From: Chiridota heheva | Taxonomy: Eukaryota > Echinodermata > Holothuroidea > Apodida > Chiridotidae | Direction of reading: 5' to 3' | Length of the DNA: 64,000 nt | NCBI GenBank assembly: GCA_020152595.1 | Contig: JAIGNY010004066.1 | Location: 146,001-210,000 of the forward strand | In this document: one piece after another, positions 43,901-58,998 of the stretch | Numbering within the stretch: the first letter of the stretch is position 1 | Layout: each line of letters begins with the position of its first letter | Translations under genes and position numbers: made by a program | Notes under the pieces: model-generated | Database searches by the model: none | What the model was told of the DNA's origin: nothing | What the model saw: only the letters and a program-made list of their open reading frames with translations

Positions 43901-46900
43901 TGTTAAAAAATCATTCGTGTCTAATAAGTTCCAGTGAGCTCTCAGTTTAAGCTCCAATGAAATGATTTGTAAATACACAATCCGCTACTCACACATGCAC
44001 CATCGCATCTTGTTCTAAAACTTCATTTATTGTACAGATTTTATACCCAAGTGGTACTTTAATCATTTTCCTAAAATATTTTCAAGAGAAATGTAACAAA
44101 GTAACATATAATAACATAAATGTTTTCATTACTCTTGCATTCTGCCAGAATGAATACCAATAAGTCCTGTTGGTACACAAAGTTATATCAACCTATGCAC
44201 AGGGTATCAAACATAGTATCATGTAACACTGTCCGTAGCTCAGGCCATCCCAGGCATGAAATTCAATGATATCAAGGGTTTCTCTTGGAAGGAGGGGAAT
44301 GCAGGATAGAACCATTGAAAACAGGCAAAAACAACGGTTGGGGAAATAAGCCCATGTACACTATATGTTCGGGAGTCATAAGTACAGGTAGGCCGGGGTA
44401 TTTTGTAGAAATGAATTTTCCATCGAAATGGCAGTATAGCATAGAGAGCCTTACATTAAAGACTCCCATGGTTGCCATTTCGAGTGTGGCCTATAGGGCT
44501 TACCAAAAATTATAAAAAATCCAAAAGGGGCAGGGTTTTAGCTAGACAACTTTGAGTGCTGGGCTCCAGTGATAATCCAAGGTGACCTCCTAGACCTCCC
44601 TCCCATGAAGAACTGTTCAAATTTAATCCACTAATATTAAAAAATTGTCAATGAGATGTTTTTTTTTTTTTTAATTGGAATGATAGAAGGATTTACAAAA
44701 TATTTGTTATGTACAATGGATATTCAAAATACAACAGATATTCAACTGTCAAAGTGCCCTCCCCCTTCCCTCCAAAAAAAAGTACAAACATATGCCGGAA
44801 ACTCTTCTCTCAATTCCCATTGTTATGCATCTTGCCCAAACTTTTTACCGATTTTCTCGTCCCAGAACGTTCGACGAAAGCCATGCTGCACAAGTTCCTA
44901 TGAAGTACATAACAACTTTTATCGATATAAAATCCCCCGCAAATTAAAAGATTATCGATCAGTCCGTTATAATGTTAAGTGCATATGGGATTTATACCAA
45001 ATGTGATTGGTTACTTACATTTGGACCGGTCTATAAACACGCCTTGGGCCTTTGGGGGTGTAATTTTTACTTTGTTAAAGTTTGTTTGTATGGTAAGTGA
45101 CGGACTTGGCAAGCTGCCAGCAGTGATTCACAAGGATTAAAACATGAACCTGAACTGTGTGCATGTAGGTCATATATGCAAAGAGCTTCGTGTATGGGTG
45201 ATTTTATGATAATACAGTATTGCATTAAGTTCCTATAGTTCAGTTGTTTTGATCAGAATTTAATGTGCCTAATGTATGTTATGTGTATAAATCAGCAGAT
45301 GACATAAATAGAGCAAGATTAAAAGAAGATCTGTTTAAACATTTAATTATTTATCCAAATTGAACTTTTGAGCGCTAGGCGGAAGAGTGAATCTTAGAGC
45401 TGAGTGGTGGGCGGGAAATGCAAGTCCTGGGCGGGCCCGCCCAGCGCCCCCACCGTAGCTAGAACCCTGATAGGGGGCACTATCATTACGGCACAAAGAA
45501 GAAAACATGATTTTTTGAGATTTCAACAAAAATTGCACAAACGAAAGTATTGTAGAAGCAAAATACTAACTCGCTGTATTGTCTCCTGACATTGACTATC
45601 TTGGTGTATGAAAGCAAAAGCCTCATTGTACCTTCGGCGTAGGTTTGACATGGAATGCACCCTGGCCTATTGACCGTAACGATAAAGCCCGTATGGATTT
45701 TTATTTTGGGTGAGCCCTTGGCCTATTTGTCGTTGTTGACCTTATCAGGCCGGTGTAGAAACGAGACACTTGAAACACTAACGGTTAACGTAAGGGACTA
45801 GCCTACTACAGTACTAGGCTACTAACATTAGTCTTGAAAAGTTGAAGTTAGGTTAAAGCAGAGTTGACTAACGACAGTAACGTTAGGACCAGCCTAAATG
45901 ACCCCTATGGTTACGATTTCAAGTGTGGCCTATAGGCCTAGTAGACCCATAACTAAGACTAACAAAGTTACAACAACGCTACCGAGTACTGACTAACAGA
46001 GGCTTGATCTCAGTCTAGTCTTGCCAACTCTTAGTGTGGTCCTTCGCCTAGCGTTACTATCCTAACATGGTTAACCTACCCGCAAAGTCAGTTGAGCCTG
46101 AGCATCAGTTCAGCGAAAAAGTTGAAATTCATTCAAAAATATTACGCCTAGGGCCTACGCAGATAACAAACAAAAAGTGTTTGTACGGAGTGAGGATGTA
46201 TCATGTTTCATCTAATTGATAAGACAGCCCTACAAACAATGCATACTCACAATTTTAGCAAGGATAGCATTAGCAGTACACAGTAGAGCCACAAAATTCT
46301 GATTCAGAAACAAGACGATTTCTCTGTGTTGAATATTCATTTCATAAGGCATATCTATGTAATTGTACTGACCGGCTCATGTAGGCGTGGTTGCGAGACG
46401 ACTACGGGAGGGAAAAGAGTACATGAGCACATTTTAATAATTTCATTGACGCCGTTAGTTTCCCCCTCCCCTAACTCACTATAATAATTGTCCTCCCCTT
46501 CCCATTCAAGATTGGCTATTGTTACTGTTTTTCCGAAAACAAGGCTTCGGGCGTAATTCGTAATACTAATACTCCTTCACGAAGTGGGGAAGACGGATTG
46601 TGCGCGTGTGTGTGGAGAAGGGGAAAGGGAAGGCCATTCTACTTCCATTCAACAAGTTGGGGGCACTTGTATGGGGTGTGGGGTAGTTTACATGTAGTTG
46701 GTGTTTTTCACACTGAACCTGATAATACAACTTGCAAGTGGGTATGATACAGTACCTTATTAGTTAAACAAGAGCCAAACGAGTCAGTATTACAATATCA
46801 GTAGTCTCCTGTCGGGGGTGGGGGTTGGGGGTTGGAGGGGACCCCAAAAATCACGGCTTTATGTGGAACAAATGACTGGTAAAACTAAACTTTCCATCAA

Positions 46901-46969
46901 ATCTCCTTCAATTTTTGCCAGTTGGAAATGTTCAATCATTCTGCCTCTTTAAACTTGTAGAAATGATCG
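43901..46969. other. Spacer with minor repeats
   Basis: The word CCATGGTTGCCATTTCGAGT with GTGGCCTATAGG at 44466-44497 recurs, altered, at 45905-45942. A GC-rich palindrome GGGCGGGCCCGCCC lies at 45430-45443. A G-rich run lies at 46813-46846. Region 45600-46400 is rich in TAGGCCTA and CGTTAG words. No supported gene. Confidence 0.4.
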
Positions 46970-48160
46970 TTTATATAACATAACAACATAACATAGCAAG
47001 ATTACGGGCTAAGAAGGGTTATTCACTTCATAAAAAGCCCAAGCTAACACCACCACCATGCACCACAAAAAGAAAAAGAAAGAAAGATGACTAGATCTGT
47101 AAAGAACTTAATGTTGACTTTGAAATTGTGAACAGAATTGGAGCTAACTACCCACTCAGGCAAACAATTCCACTCATTGACAACTCTTTCCAAAAACTCT
47201 AAAACGCCGAATATCTATCCGTGAGAACTCTTTGGTCAACTTCAAACTGTTACCACGTGTCACATGAGGATTAGCTAAAACATGCAAGAAATTACAGGAA
47301 GTCAAAGCATCACGACCAGATAGGAACTTAAAAATCTGAATCATATTGCCACGTACTCTTCTCGACTCAAACGTGGTCAAACCAAAAATTCGCAACCTAA
47401 ATTCATAAGAGAGATTCCTTACTTCGGGAATAAGTCTAGTGCCAGGCTCTTTGCTGAACCAGCTTCAAAATGAACGTATCCTTCTCATAAAAGGGACTCC
47501 AAGCCTGAATAGAATACTCAAGGTGAGGCCTGACTAACTGCTTATACAAATTAAGGACAACATCTCTACCAAGAAAACAAAATTTTCTTTTAATCAAACC
47601 AAACATCCTATTTGCCGTTGCAGCTGCTAGCTGTTTAGAAGGCTTCAGATTACTAGTAATGACAACACGTGACCTAGATCCCTTTCTTGGTCAAATAAAT
47701 AACTTTGCATTTATCGACATTGAATGACATCTGCCACGTTTAAGACCAAGAGACTAATTTATCCAGATAATTTTGCAACAGTGAAAATCTCTAGCATCAT
47801 CAACAATCCTTTACAGCTTAGTGTCATCAGCAAATTGACAAATCCTGGAGCTAAGGGAACATCAATATCAAGTTAATGAAGACTAAGATAAGAAGCGGAC
47901 CCAATACAGAACTCTGAGGAACACCACTTGTAACCTTCTTCCATGGAGATACTTCACCACTCTCAACGACTCTTTGTGACCTATCAGTTAACCAATAAGT
48001 TATCCAACTGGCACTGTTTCCCTCCACACCAAGCGCTCTTGTTTTCAATGAGCCTGCCTAACAGAACCTTATCAAATGCTTTTTGGAAGTCTAAATAGAT
48101 AACATCCACCTTATTGATCAGAATCAACTAGTTTAGTAACATCATCAATTTTTTTTAATA
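46970..48160 (-). mobile_element. CR1-like LINE, 5'-truncated and degenerate
   Basis: Minus strand, in order: VDVIYLDFQKAFDKV (near 48100), NSASWITYWLTDRSQRVV, VTSGVPQSSVLGPLLILVFI (47890-48020), FADDTKL (near 47825, shifted frame), SWS-like and MSFNVDKCK-like remnants, MFGLIKRKFCFLGRDVVLNL with YKQLVRPHLEYSIQAW (near 47560), and LTTFESRRVRGNMIQIFKFL (47300-47390). This is RT from palm to C-terminus. The 3' end is marked by a TTATG-type tail (CATAA on the plus strand, 46974-47000). Several frameshifts and stops make it inactive. Confidence 0.85.
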
Positions 48161-48898
<738 letters not shown>

Positions 48899-50589
48899 TG
48901 ACTTAGGCTAGGCCTACTGTACTGTAGACTAACCCAACTCCTAGCCCTACGCCTACAACGTTTACTTTAATGTTTTATTGTCAAGTGTTAGTTCACCGCG
49001 CATCTTGTCCGAATTGAATTAAAAACATTATTTTGGTCGGAGTTAACGTAACTGTGTACAGGAAAAACTTTATTTTTCATGAATAGTTGTGTCGCCTCAG
49101 CCAGTCAGCGAAACTTAATGGTAATGTTAGTCATAGGCTATGTTGGAAACTATAGGCCTAATGCTACACTTACACATATTTAAAGAAAAATAATTTTGTC
49201 AAGTATTTGTTGAAAAATGACAAAAAGATATGTTTGTTTTTTCTCCCATTGACTGCAATGATAACTGACTAGGCCTAGGCCTATTTGTTTTTCCCTTTGA
49301 CTGAAGTTTGAGATTGTCGAAAGAGCGTTGTTACGTCGCTGTGCACCACAACATTCCTGGATGTCTGACTGGGAATGAACACCGTTCAGTCACAGTTTTG
49401 CTACCCAAAATAAACCACCAAAGCATTAAAAACAAAACAAACTGGAAACTCAGATTCATAGGCCTAACATTACAGTTACAATAAGAGTTACAATTCGTTT
49501 CATAAATATTTAGGTTTACCACCAAATGCCATAAATATCATAGCTCTAGGAGAGCTGGGTCACTTTTCCTTCTAAAAGTCAAACAATACTAAAATAACGC
49601 ATTGGTTAAGACTTTTTATTCTTGATAAAGACAGGTATCAGACTCGTTGTTATGTAGAACAAAGAGTATTGAAAAACAAAGGAGTGCTATCATTTGGGTT
49701 TGGTATTGAGTCTTTCTGGTTCTGGTTGAGTACTATGCCAGCACCTCCATACAGTAGTTACCTTGCACAGGTCAGTGTGGCACTGGAAGTGTAGAAAATT
49801 CAATTTTAAAGTTAGTCTTGCTACATGCTGAATGGTTTGATATCAGTTAGTGCACAGATATGTGACAGGAGTATATTCCAATTGGCCCTAATTGGTACAA
49901 TGAGTACTAGCATTGAACTCATCAAGTTACAGGAGAAGTGCTTCAATACAGTGATAAAATAAAAATTCTGTAAAGCTAATAAATCATTTTAAATCCTACA
50001 TTCATTTTTTGGGGCTCCTAAGATTTTTTTTTTTGCAGAATTTTGCCTTTGAAGGACTATGGACAGGACTTTGCAACTTCACTTTACAGTAATTGGAAGA
50101 AAATATACAGTGTACTACAATAGGCAATTGTACTGTATGTAGATCATTTGGCATCTTAACCCTTACTCTTATCTACCAGGGGTTTGAAAATTATGAGCAC
50201 ATGTTTTGTAACTTTTTTTTTCATATACAACTTTTCTTTCATATTCTTTCATAACAAGTTTGGTTTGAATGGAAGCTAATTGGTCAACAAATGGGTTAAT
50301 CTTTGTACGAGTATAATTTCTTGTGAATATTGAAAACAGAGATTTGTGTTACATATTTAGATTTTTTATAATATTTTCTTTCCAATGATGCTGATTAGTG
50401 TATGCACCGGGTCCAAAAATCGGGCCAGAAAGTGTGTCATAGCTTAGAAACTGTGGGTGCTTTGATGTAATTTAAAAGATTATTCTGTTCACATTTAAAG
50501 CTTGTACCCATGAATATAAAATCTCGACCTGACCATATACGTACATGTACTAGTACCTTTAAAGTTTCTGCCCTCCCTGGGATATTTGA

Positions 50590-50718
<129 letters not shown>

Positions 50719-50853
50719 TAATATTTCAAACAGTGTACTACAATGATATGGGCGTTGTGCACTGGAAATAATGCACAAAGCTCGATTTTTATCAAAGAGC
50801 AACATTAGAGTACAGGACATGCATGTAAATTGAAGGAACAAAACAAGCTCAAG

Positions 50854-51333
50854 TGCAATACATGCACAGTAGTCATGTAGATACTTGCAATACATGCACA
50901 GTAGTTATGTAGATACTTGTAATACATACACAATAGTCATGTAGATACGTGCAATACATACACAGTAGTTATGTAGATACTTGCAATACATACACAATAG
51001 TCATGTAGATACTTGCAATACATGCACAGTACTTATGTAGATACTTGCAATACATACACAATAGTCATGTAGATACTTGCAATACATACATAGTAGTCAT
51101 GTAGATACTTGCAATACATTCACAGTACTTATGTAGATACTTGCAATACATACACAATAGTCATGTAGATACTTGCAATACATACATAGTAGTCATGTAG
51201 ATGCTTGCAATACATTCACAGTACTTATGTAGATACTTGCAATACATACACAGTAGTCATGTAGATACTTGCAAAACATACACAGTAGTCATGTAGATAC
51301 TTGCAATACATGCACAGTAGTTGTGTAGATACT
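50854..51333. repeat. 32-bp minisatellite in GABARAP intron 2, about 15 copies
   Basis: Unit GCAATACATACACAGTAGTC followed by ATGTAGATACTT, with variants ACAATAGTC and TTCACAGTACTT. It begins about 140 bp after the exon 2 donor. Confidence 0.95.
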
Positions 51334-51589
51334 TCAATCATCTGAAATACTATCTGTCCATTCTATGTATCTTATCTTTCCATTTTAATTTCCTCAACTG
51401 AGATATGATAGTCATGTGGTTGCCAGAAACTGTTGTGGATCTTCAAAAGCTGGGAACAAGAGTCACATAACTTACATATGTAACATGAGGAGTGGGGAGA
51501 ATCCTACAGAGAGATTTTACAGATGTGTGGGGTGGGCTTGAATAATACAAAACATTTCACACATGTTTATAGTTACATGCTCGTATTCA

Positions 51590-51832
51590 AGAGGTACCAA
51601 GTTTGATTCCTGCCGTGAGCGTTGCATTGTGTCCTTGAGTAAGACACTTTACTCTACTTGCTTCAGTCCACTCAGCTGTAAAATGAGTACCAGCACTGCT
51701 GGGGAGTTAATCTGCGATGGACTGGCGTCCCGTCTATGGATAGTAGTGTATTCTCATCCACTTGCACCATTGAAACCTGGGATAAGCACTGGCCTAATGA
51801 GCCTAATGGCTCGGATGGATTTAGCTTTTTAT
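51590..51832 (+). mobile_element. SINE copy, same family as 11336-11619
   Basis: Shares CCTTGAGTAAGACACTTTAC, CAGTCCACTCAGCTGTAAAA, GGGGAGTTAATCTGCGATGG, ACTGGCGTCCCGTC and the terminal GGATGGATTTAGCTT with the reverse complement of 11336-11619. Only the end of its tRNA-like head remains (TTTGATTCCTGCC). Lies in GABARAP intron 2. Confidence 0.75.
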
Positions 51833-52251
51833 ACAGTAGTTACTGGGTTCAACAAACTATGTATCCTGCTACCTGCAACAGCCACAAATCTTATTCGGTC
51901 GGACTCCCTTGTTTTTAGCAAAATTTGCATTGTATGGATGTACATGTTAAACAAACAAATTCTATCAGCAACCTTATTTACTTTCTTGATAAACACAAAT
52001 TCATTTATTCCTGCGCGGCGGGCAACTTGATTTTTTGTTGATCTGTTGATCCATGAACAGTTACACACTATACTTCATTCATCCAAAAATATCTTTCATC
52101 TATTCTGTGGACATGTATCTGTACTTTCCATTTTAATTTCCTCAACTGAGATACAGTACGATTGTCATGTGGTTTGGCTCTCAGAATAATAGTTACAAAT
52201 AATTATGGATGTCCAAGAAGCTGCAAAGTGTTTGTTTTGTTGTGCTTTTCA

Positions 52252-52360
52252 CTCAATGCAGTGTATCCCTGAATACTGTATAGTATCAATGCAGTGTATC
52301 CCTGAATACTGTATAGTATCAATGCAGTGTATCCCTGAATACTGTATAGTATCAATGCAG
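52252..52360. repeat. 33-bp repeat, 3.3 copies
   Basis: Unit GTGTATCCCTGAATACTGTA followed by TAGTATCAATGCA, essentially identical copies. Confidence 0.95.
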
Positions 52361-52392
52361 CTATTCAACTTTGCATGTGAAGGGCAAACATT

Positions 52393-52594
52393 TACTGCAA
52401 ACATTTGATGCATGTGAAGGTACTGCAAACATTTGATGCATGTGAAGGTATTGTAAACATTTGATGCATGTGAAGGTACTGCAAACATTTGATGCATGTG
52501 AAGGTACTGCAAACATTTGATGCATGTGAAGGTACTGCAAACATTTGATGCATGTGAAGGTACTGCAAACATTTGATGCATGTGAAGGTACTGC
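52393..52594. repeat. 28-bp repeat, about 7 copies
   Basis: Unit TACTGCAAACATTTGATGCA followed by TGTGAAGG. One copy has TATTGTAAAC. It begins only 32 bp after the preceding 33-bp repeat but is unrelated to it. Confidence 0.95.
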
Positions 52595-52661
52595 CTACAC
52601 TCACTATTATGCATATATATATATATATTTATCAATAGCTTCATTAACTGATTAACTCATT

Positions 52662-52911
<250 letters not shown>

Positions 52912-53269
52912 CCTATTGAGTAAATAACAGTAGCCTATGTGTGGTTAATATGTGCTCTTAAGAACATCCCCTTTGTAAGTGTGTGGTGAAAAGTATAATT
53001 GGAAAAGAGGGAACTACAAATCTGTATATTCACTACCTTGATATAATATTTGTCACAGTGTTTCGTGGTAGATTTTTGACACCTTTCTGCAGAATTGTGT
53101 GATTAATTCTAACTCCATGCTCAAGGAACAGTTAAAGAAAGCATTTCAGTTACCTCCGCAAAATAAGTCTGTAGATTATATATTCGGTTTTCACGTGAAT
53201 TTGTTTTTCAAATGTTAGGTCTATCGTTCTGCAATACTGGAAATATATCTAAAACCTATATCTGGCTGA

Positions 53270-55151
<1,882 letters not shown>

Positions 55152-55275
55152 GTGCACTTTTTGCGACTCATCAGGTCGTTTTGGGGCACTTCATGCGACT
55201 CATCAGGTCGTTTTGGGGCACTTCATGCGACTCATCAGGTCGTTTTGGTGCACTTCATGCGACTCATCAGGTCAT
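55152..55275. repeat. 32-bp repeat, about 4 copies, in GABARAP intron 3
   Basis: Unit GCGACTCATCAGGTCGTTTT followed by GGGGCACTTCAT, nearly identical copies. GACTCATCAGGTC is a partial palindrome. Confidence 0.9.
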
Positions 55276-55439
55276 ATTTACATATGTATTTAGTGAGCAC
55301 TACAATGGAAGCTGTTTTGTATTATTGGGTCAGTTTTTTTTTGATCTGAGGAGATTAAAGCCTAATTGGTACACTGTTTATTGTACATTCACGGTGCATA
55401 TCACAACCCTTTCAGCTAAAGCTAAAACTTGAAAAATGC

Positions 55440-55890
55440 AAGGGCTTTGCCCCCAGGTCCCCCATGGGATTTTCCCCCAGGACCCCTACTAGGGCTATGC
55501 CCCAGGACCCCCCACTGGGGCTATGCCCCCAGGACTCCCACCAGGGCTTTGCCCCTGGATCTCAACTGGGTCCCTTGACCCCAAAATGTTTGTTCCCCTC
55601 AATATTTAACCCTTATTGTTGGCATTTATTAATAGAGGGAGGGGGTAGTCTCTACCATTGTAAAATTATATGCTGGTATATTAGATTGTTTGTAATCCTA
55701 ATTTAGTTAAAAGAGCCATGTATTGCACACATTCAGAGTCTTCTTTGGGCATCTCAAACATTGGAAAATGCAAGGACCCCCACCATGACTTTGCCCCTGG
55801 ACCCCACAAGGGACCCTAAGGTGGGCCCCTTGACTTCATGCCGAAAAGGTTTGTGCCCCCCAATATCAATCCCCTGGTGGCGCCACTGAT
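55440..55890. repeat. GC-rich degenerate repeat (GGGCTTTGCCCCCAGG type)
   Basis: The word GGGCTTTGCCCC / CAGGACCCCC recurs about six times in 55440-55575 with a spacing of 25-36 bp, and again at 55765-55875 (ACTTTGCCCCTGG, GGGACCCTAAGGTGGG). A fragment lies at 60940-60975. Such GC-rich islands in an AT-rich genome are probably parts of mobile elements. Confidence 0.5.
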
Positions 55891-56039
55891 TATTCTAATC
55901 CTCTAAAATTTGTAAAAGCCATTGATTGGAATTTGTTGGGCCGCGTTTGTGTGTTGTTTGAATGGTATTGATTTTCAATGGCAATGCTAAACAACAAAAA
56001 TGATTAATCACAAGTAGCTTTTTTTGTAAACGTTTATTT

Positions 56040-56270
56040 CACGTGCAATCGCACTAATTCTTTAACATTTCTTAAAAAGAGAAGAAAATAACCCGAAAAT
56101 GAAGCAAATATTCCCAAAATTAAAGATTTTCCAGATCTTCCCATTTGATGGAAACTGAATAAACCAGTGCAGTTTTTCTGCTTGTTACATGGATTTGTTT
56201 GGGGTTTATGCCCCCTAAGATGTCCCCACAGTACACCCCTGGAAGGAATTCCAGTTCCATAATGTAAAAA
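56040..56270 (-). repeat. AT-rich dispersed repeat copy
   Basis: AACCAGTGCAGTTTTTCTGC plus flanking CCGAAAATGAAG words match the family at 7800-8300 and 12000-12430. Confidence 0.5.
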
Positions 56271-56517
56271 GATCATACTAATAACTTGTGAAAGGGCAGG
56301 TGTGTGTTACAACTCATAGACCACCTGTTAGGTACATGTAGACTAGCCACCTCAGGAAATCCTTGCACCACCCCCGTGCATCTGAGTCTTAAATTTTCTC
56401 TCCCCACCCAGAAGCACTCGTATTTTGTCCAGATAAAAAAGGTCATTTATCTATCAGTATCTATAAATACATTAAGTTGTTGATGGTCAGGTGTGTGTCA
56501 TACCTCATGTGAGGTAG

Positions 56518-56685
<168 letters not shown>

Positions 56686-57206
56686 GCTGTTTTCTTTATT
56701 ATCAACACAAAACTTTTTCGTTGTACTCAAAAATCTTTTCATTTTAAGTTCTTATGTGTAAGTGTGATAGGAAGAATGATAAACAGAAGGAGAAGGAGAT
56801 AGAAAGTTGTATATACATCAGAAAAGTTATAATTTGGTCAATAGATAACATTTTAACTAAGAGATTGTTGATTGGGAAGAACAGGAACATGAATGTAAAA
56901 TACTTATTTAGCTGCAAGAAATTTCTTTTTTATTGTGTTGTAGTGATCAAGAAATAATTATAAATCCTGAATTTGTTCTTTTTGTACAGCGCTGATACTG
57001 TAGCTGTTTATAAATAGGTGTATACTGCCTTTATCAAAGATCAGGGCAGTAATTCTCATGTGGAAAGGAAAAGGGGAATAGAGGGGGGGGGGGGACAAGA
57101 GGTAATTTCCCCAAAATGTGGTGAGTTTTCTTTTTTTATTGTACTGGGATTTATGGTCCTGTACAGACATGCATGGAGGGTGCTGAATCCTGAGGAGATT
57201 CCACAT

Positions 57207-57212
57207 ATTAAA
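57207..57212 (+). other. Possible polyadenylation signal ATTAAA of GABARAP
   Basis: ATTAAA 522 bases after the GABARAP stop, followed about 30-60 bases later by GT-rich sequence (GTGTTGCCCTGGGATTGGTG). No AATAAA was noticed between the stop and 58200. Confidence 0.35.
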
Positions 57213-57486
57213 CTCCTTTGACATTGTAGTGCAATTTCACAGCTTCAGTTTCATCCTTTTTAAGTGTTGCCCTGGGATTGGTGGGGGCAATTTTTGTGCC
57301 TGCCATGTTTTTCACTTGATAGAAATGTCTCAGGAGGGGGCCTAGGGAACTGAGTAGCCCCCACATTGGTTGATGCAACTCACACAGAATGTCCCAAGTG
57401 GCAACACCCCATCACATACTTGAAGGCCCATGCCTACAAATTGCTTCTATCTCTAAGAAACAGGTACTGTACAATTTGATTCTTAA

Positions 57487-57698
57487 AACAGCTTCTATTT
57501 TTAAAATGGATTTCTATTGTCAATATGGACTGGAATACAACCTTCACATTACCATTATATTCCTCTTTTGGTATTTAATTAACTCTGTACCAGAATAGCT
57601 AATACAATTTTTGTTTGCTATTCTGGCACAGAGTGTATGTGAAGGCTTTACTCCAATCTATTTTGACAATGGAAATCCATTTTAAAATAGAAGCTGTT
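57487..57698. mobile_element. 212-bp TTAA-flanked hairpin element downstream of GABARAP
   Basis: TTAA at 57483-57486 and 57699-57702. Ends AACAGCTTCTATTTTTAAAA and TTTTAAAATAGAAGCTGTT. The arms remain complementary for nearly 100 bp (GGATTTCTATTGTCAA against TTGACAATGGAAATCC; CTGTACCAGAATAGCTAAT against its inverse), leaving almost no loop. No ORF. Confidence 0.8.
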
Positions 57699-57702
57699 TT
57701 AA

Positions 57703-58548
57703 GGCCATTTTGCATTAATTACTACATTGATAGCAGTAACTTAGGGAAATATTGGGACACGATGTACAAAACTTTGTTAGGGCACATGGGAAATCCTTCA
57801 TGATTTCTTTGTTCCATGCATTGATGACGCTGATGTGTATATTTATAACAGTTTGCAAGGGAGACTGCCAAGGGAGATCCAGCATATCATTTAACCAGTG
57901 CTACATCTCATGTGTAATTTAAACACTTTCATTGATCATTCTACTTGCATGATAGACTCTGACTTCATGCCATTTTTTTAAGGTGGGGTAGCATAATTAA
58001 GGGCCTCGTCTTCAATTATATTTTATAAAATCTTCTGTTCTCAAAATTCTGATTTGCTTTACTTTTAATATAATATGATTAAATAATAATCCTTAATTAG
58101 GTAAAAACATCAGCTTTTAGCATTAGTTTGCCTGTGCCATCCTAGTTAGAACTCTCCTTTGCTGTGTGACCTCGCTGTGTGACCTCTTAGCACATGTTTG
58201 ATGTGATGTGCTATAAAAGTTTCCTACAGTAGTCAACAACCAGTCAAGATTCAACAAATCAACCTGAAGAAAGCATGTCCACTGGTTGTGGAATTCTGCT
58301 GATAATCTTATCCAAAAAGAAAATTGGGCTTCCCAGTGAATTTTACATGCATATGTTTAATACAAACTGCTAGAAATTTGGTTGACAGACAAAATTTATG
58401 GTTACCCAGCCGGATGGTTGATTTGTTGATGCCTGCTAAATGTCATAGTGTACTTGAAAGTTAGTTGTGTCATGATGTTTATGAATTATCGATCTTTCTC
58501 ACAAAATCTGTGTTTTCTTGTTTTAGTATTTAGTGTTAGTATATATAT
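57703..58548. other. Spacer
   Basis: AT-rich, no gene or clear repeat recognised. GTGTGACCTC is repeated at 58165-58190. Confidence 0.4.
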
Positions 58549-58998
58549 AGGAGTCTGGTAGCTCCGTTGGTAGAGCGCACGACTGAGATGCTGGAGGTAC
58601 TGGGTTCAAGCCTCAGTCAGGTCTAAGCCATTTTTCCAGTTATGCAGACAGATACGCCGATCATCAAAGCGGATAGTACGTCGTTTGCAGCTCCTGCTCC
58701 CCATTCAGCTGTTGCGAGAGGTGGCAGTGGTTGAATGGAGCTCACTGTCCTTCGGAGGGGACGTTAAGCTGTCGGTCCAGATGGTAGGACAGTCACACCC
58801 TACTTGGTTCTCTGAATACTAATCGAGAAGAGAAGCGTGAAAACGCGGTGTTCATTCACTTCCCTGAGCTAATGGATGGATGATGTGCCGTTTGGGTAGC
58901 TCTCTGCTATACTAAAGCTCCAATGTTTGTAAAGCGCTTTTGAATATACCTGAACACAAAGGGCGCTATATAAAATTATTACTATTACTATTATTATA
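58549..58998 (+). mobile_element. DeuSINE-type SINE: tRNA head, Deu-like domain, L2-like tail
   Basis: The head GAGTCTGGTAGCTCCGTTGG, TAGAGCGC, with B box TGGGTTCAAGCC, resembles a tRNA. The body contains CCTTCGGAGGGGACGTTAAG, CTGTCGGTCC, the signature of the Deu domain of deuterostome SINEs. The tail TAAAGCGCTTTTGAATATAC, GGCGCTATATAAA, ATTATTACTATTA resembles the 3' end of the L2-type LINE at 42270-42338, its likely mobilising partner. Full length, about 450 bp. It is a SINE, not a tRNA gene. Confidence 0.85.

Noticed and set aside
44860-45040. Minus-strand CCAAT and TATAAAT words followed about 100 bp later by an ATG (MAFVERSGTRKS) and a GTAAAA
   Set aside because: Promoter-like spacing in an AT-rich region is weak evidence, the peptide matches nothing I know, and no second exon was found.
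46229-46340. Minus-strand mini-exon (MNIQHREIVLFLNQNFVALL and ten more residues) ending at a GTGAGT donor
   Set aside because: The Met start and donor look acceptable, but no downstream exon, conservation or homology supports it. Chance is likely in this amount of sequence.
58549-58625. Possible tRNA gene
   Set aside because: A and B boxes are present, but the sequence continues into a Deu-like domain and an L2-like tail and the acceptor stem is not closed. It is the head of a SINE.
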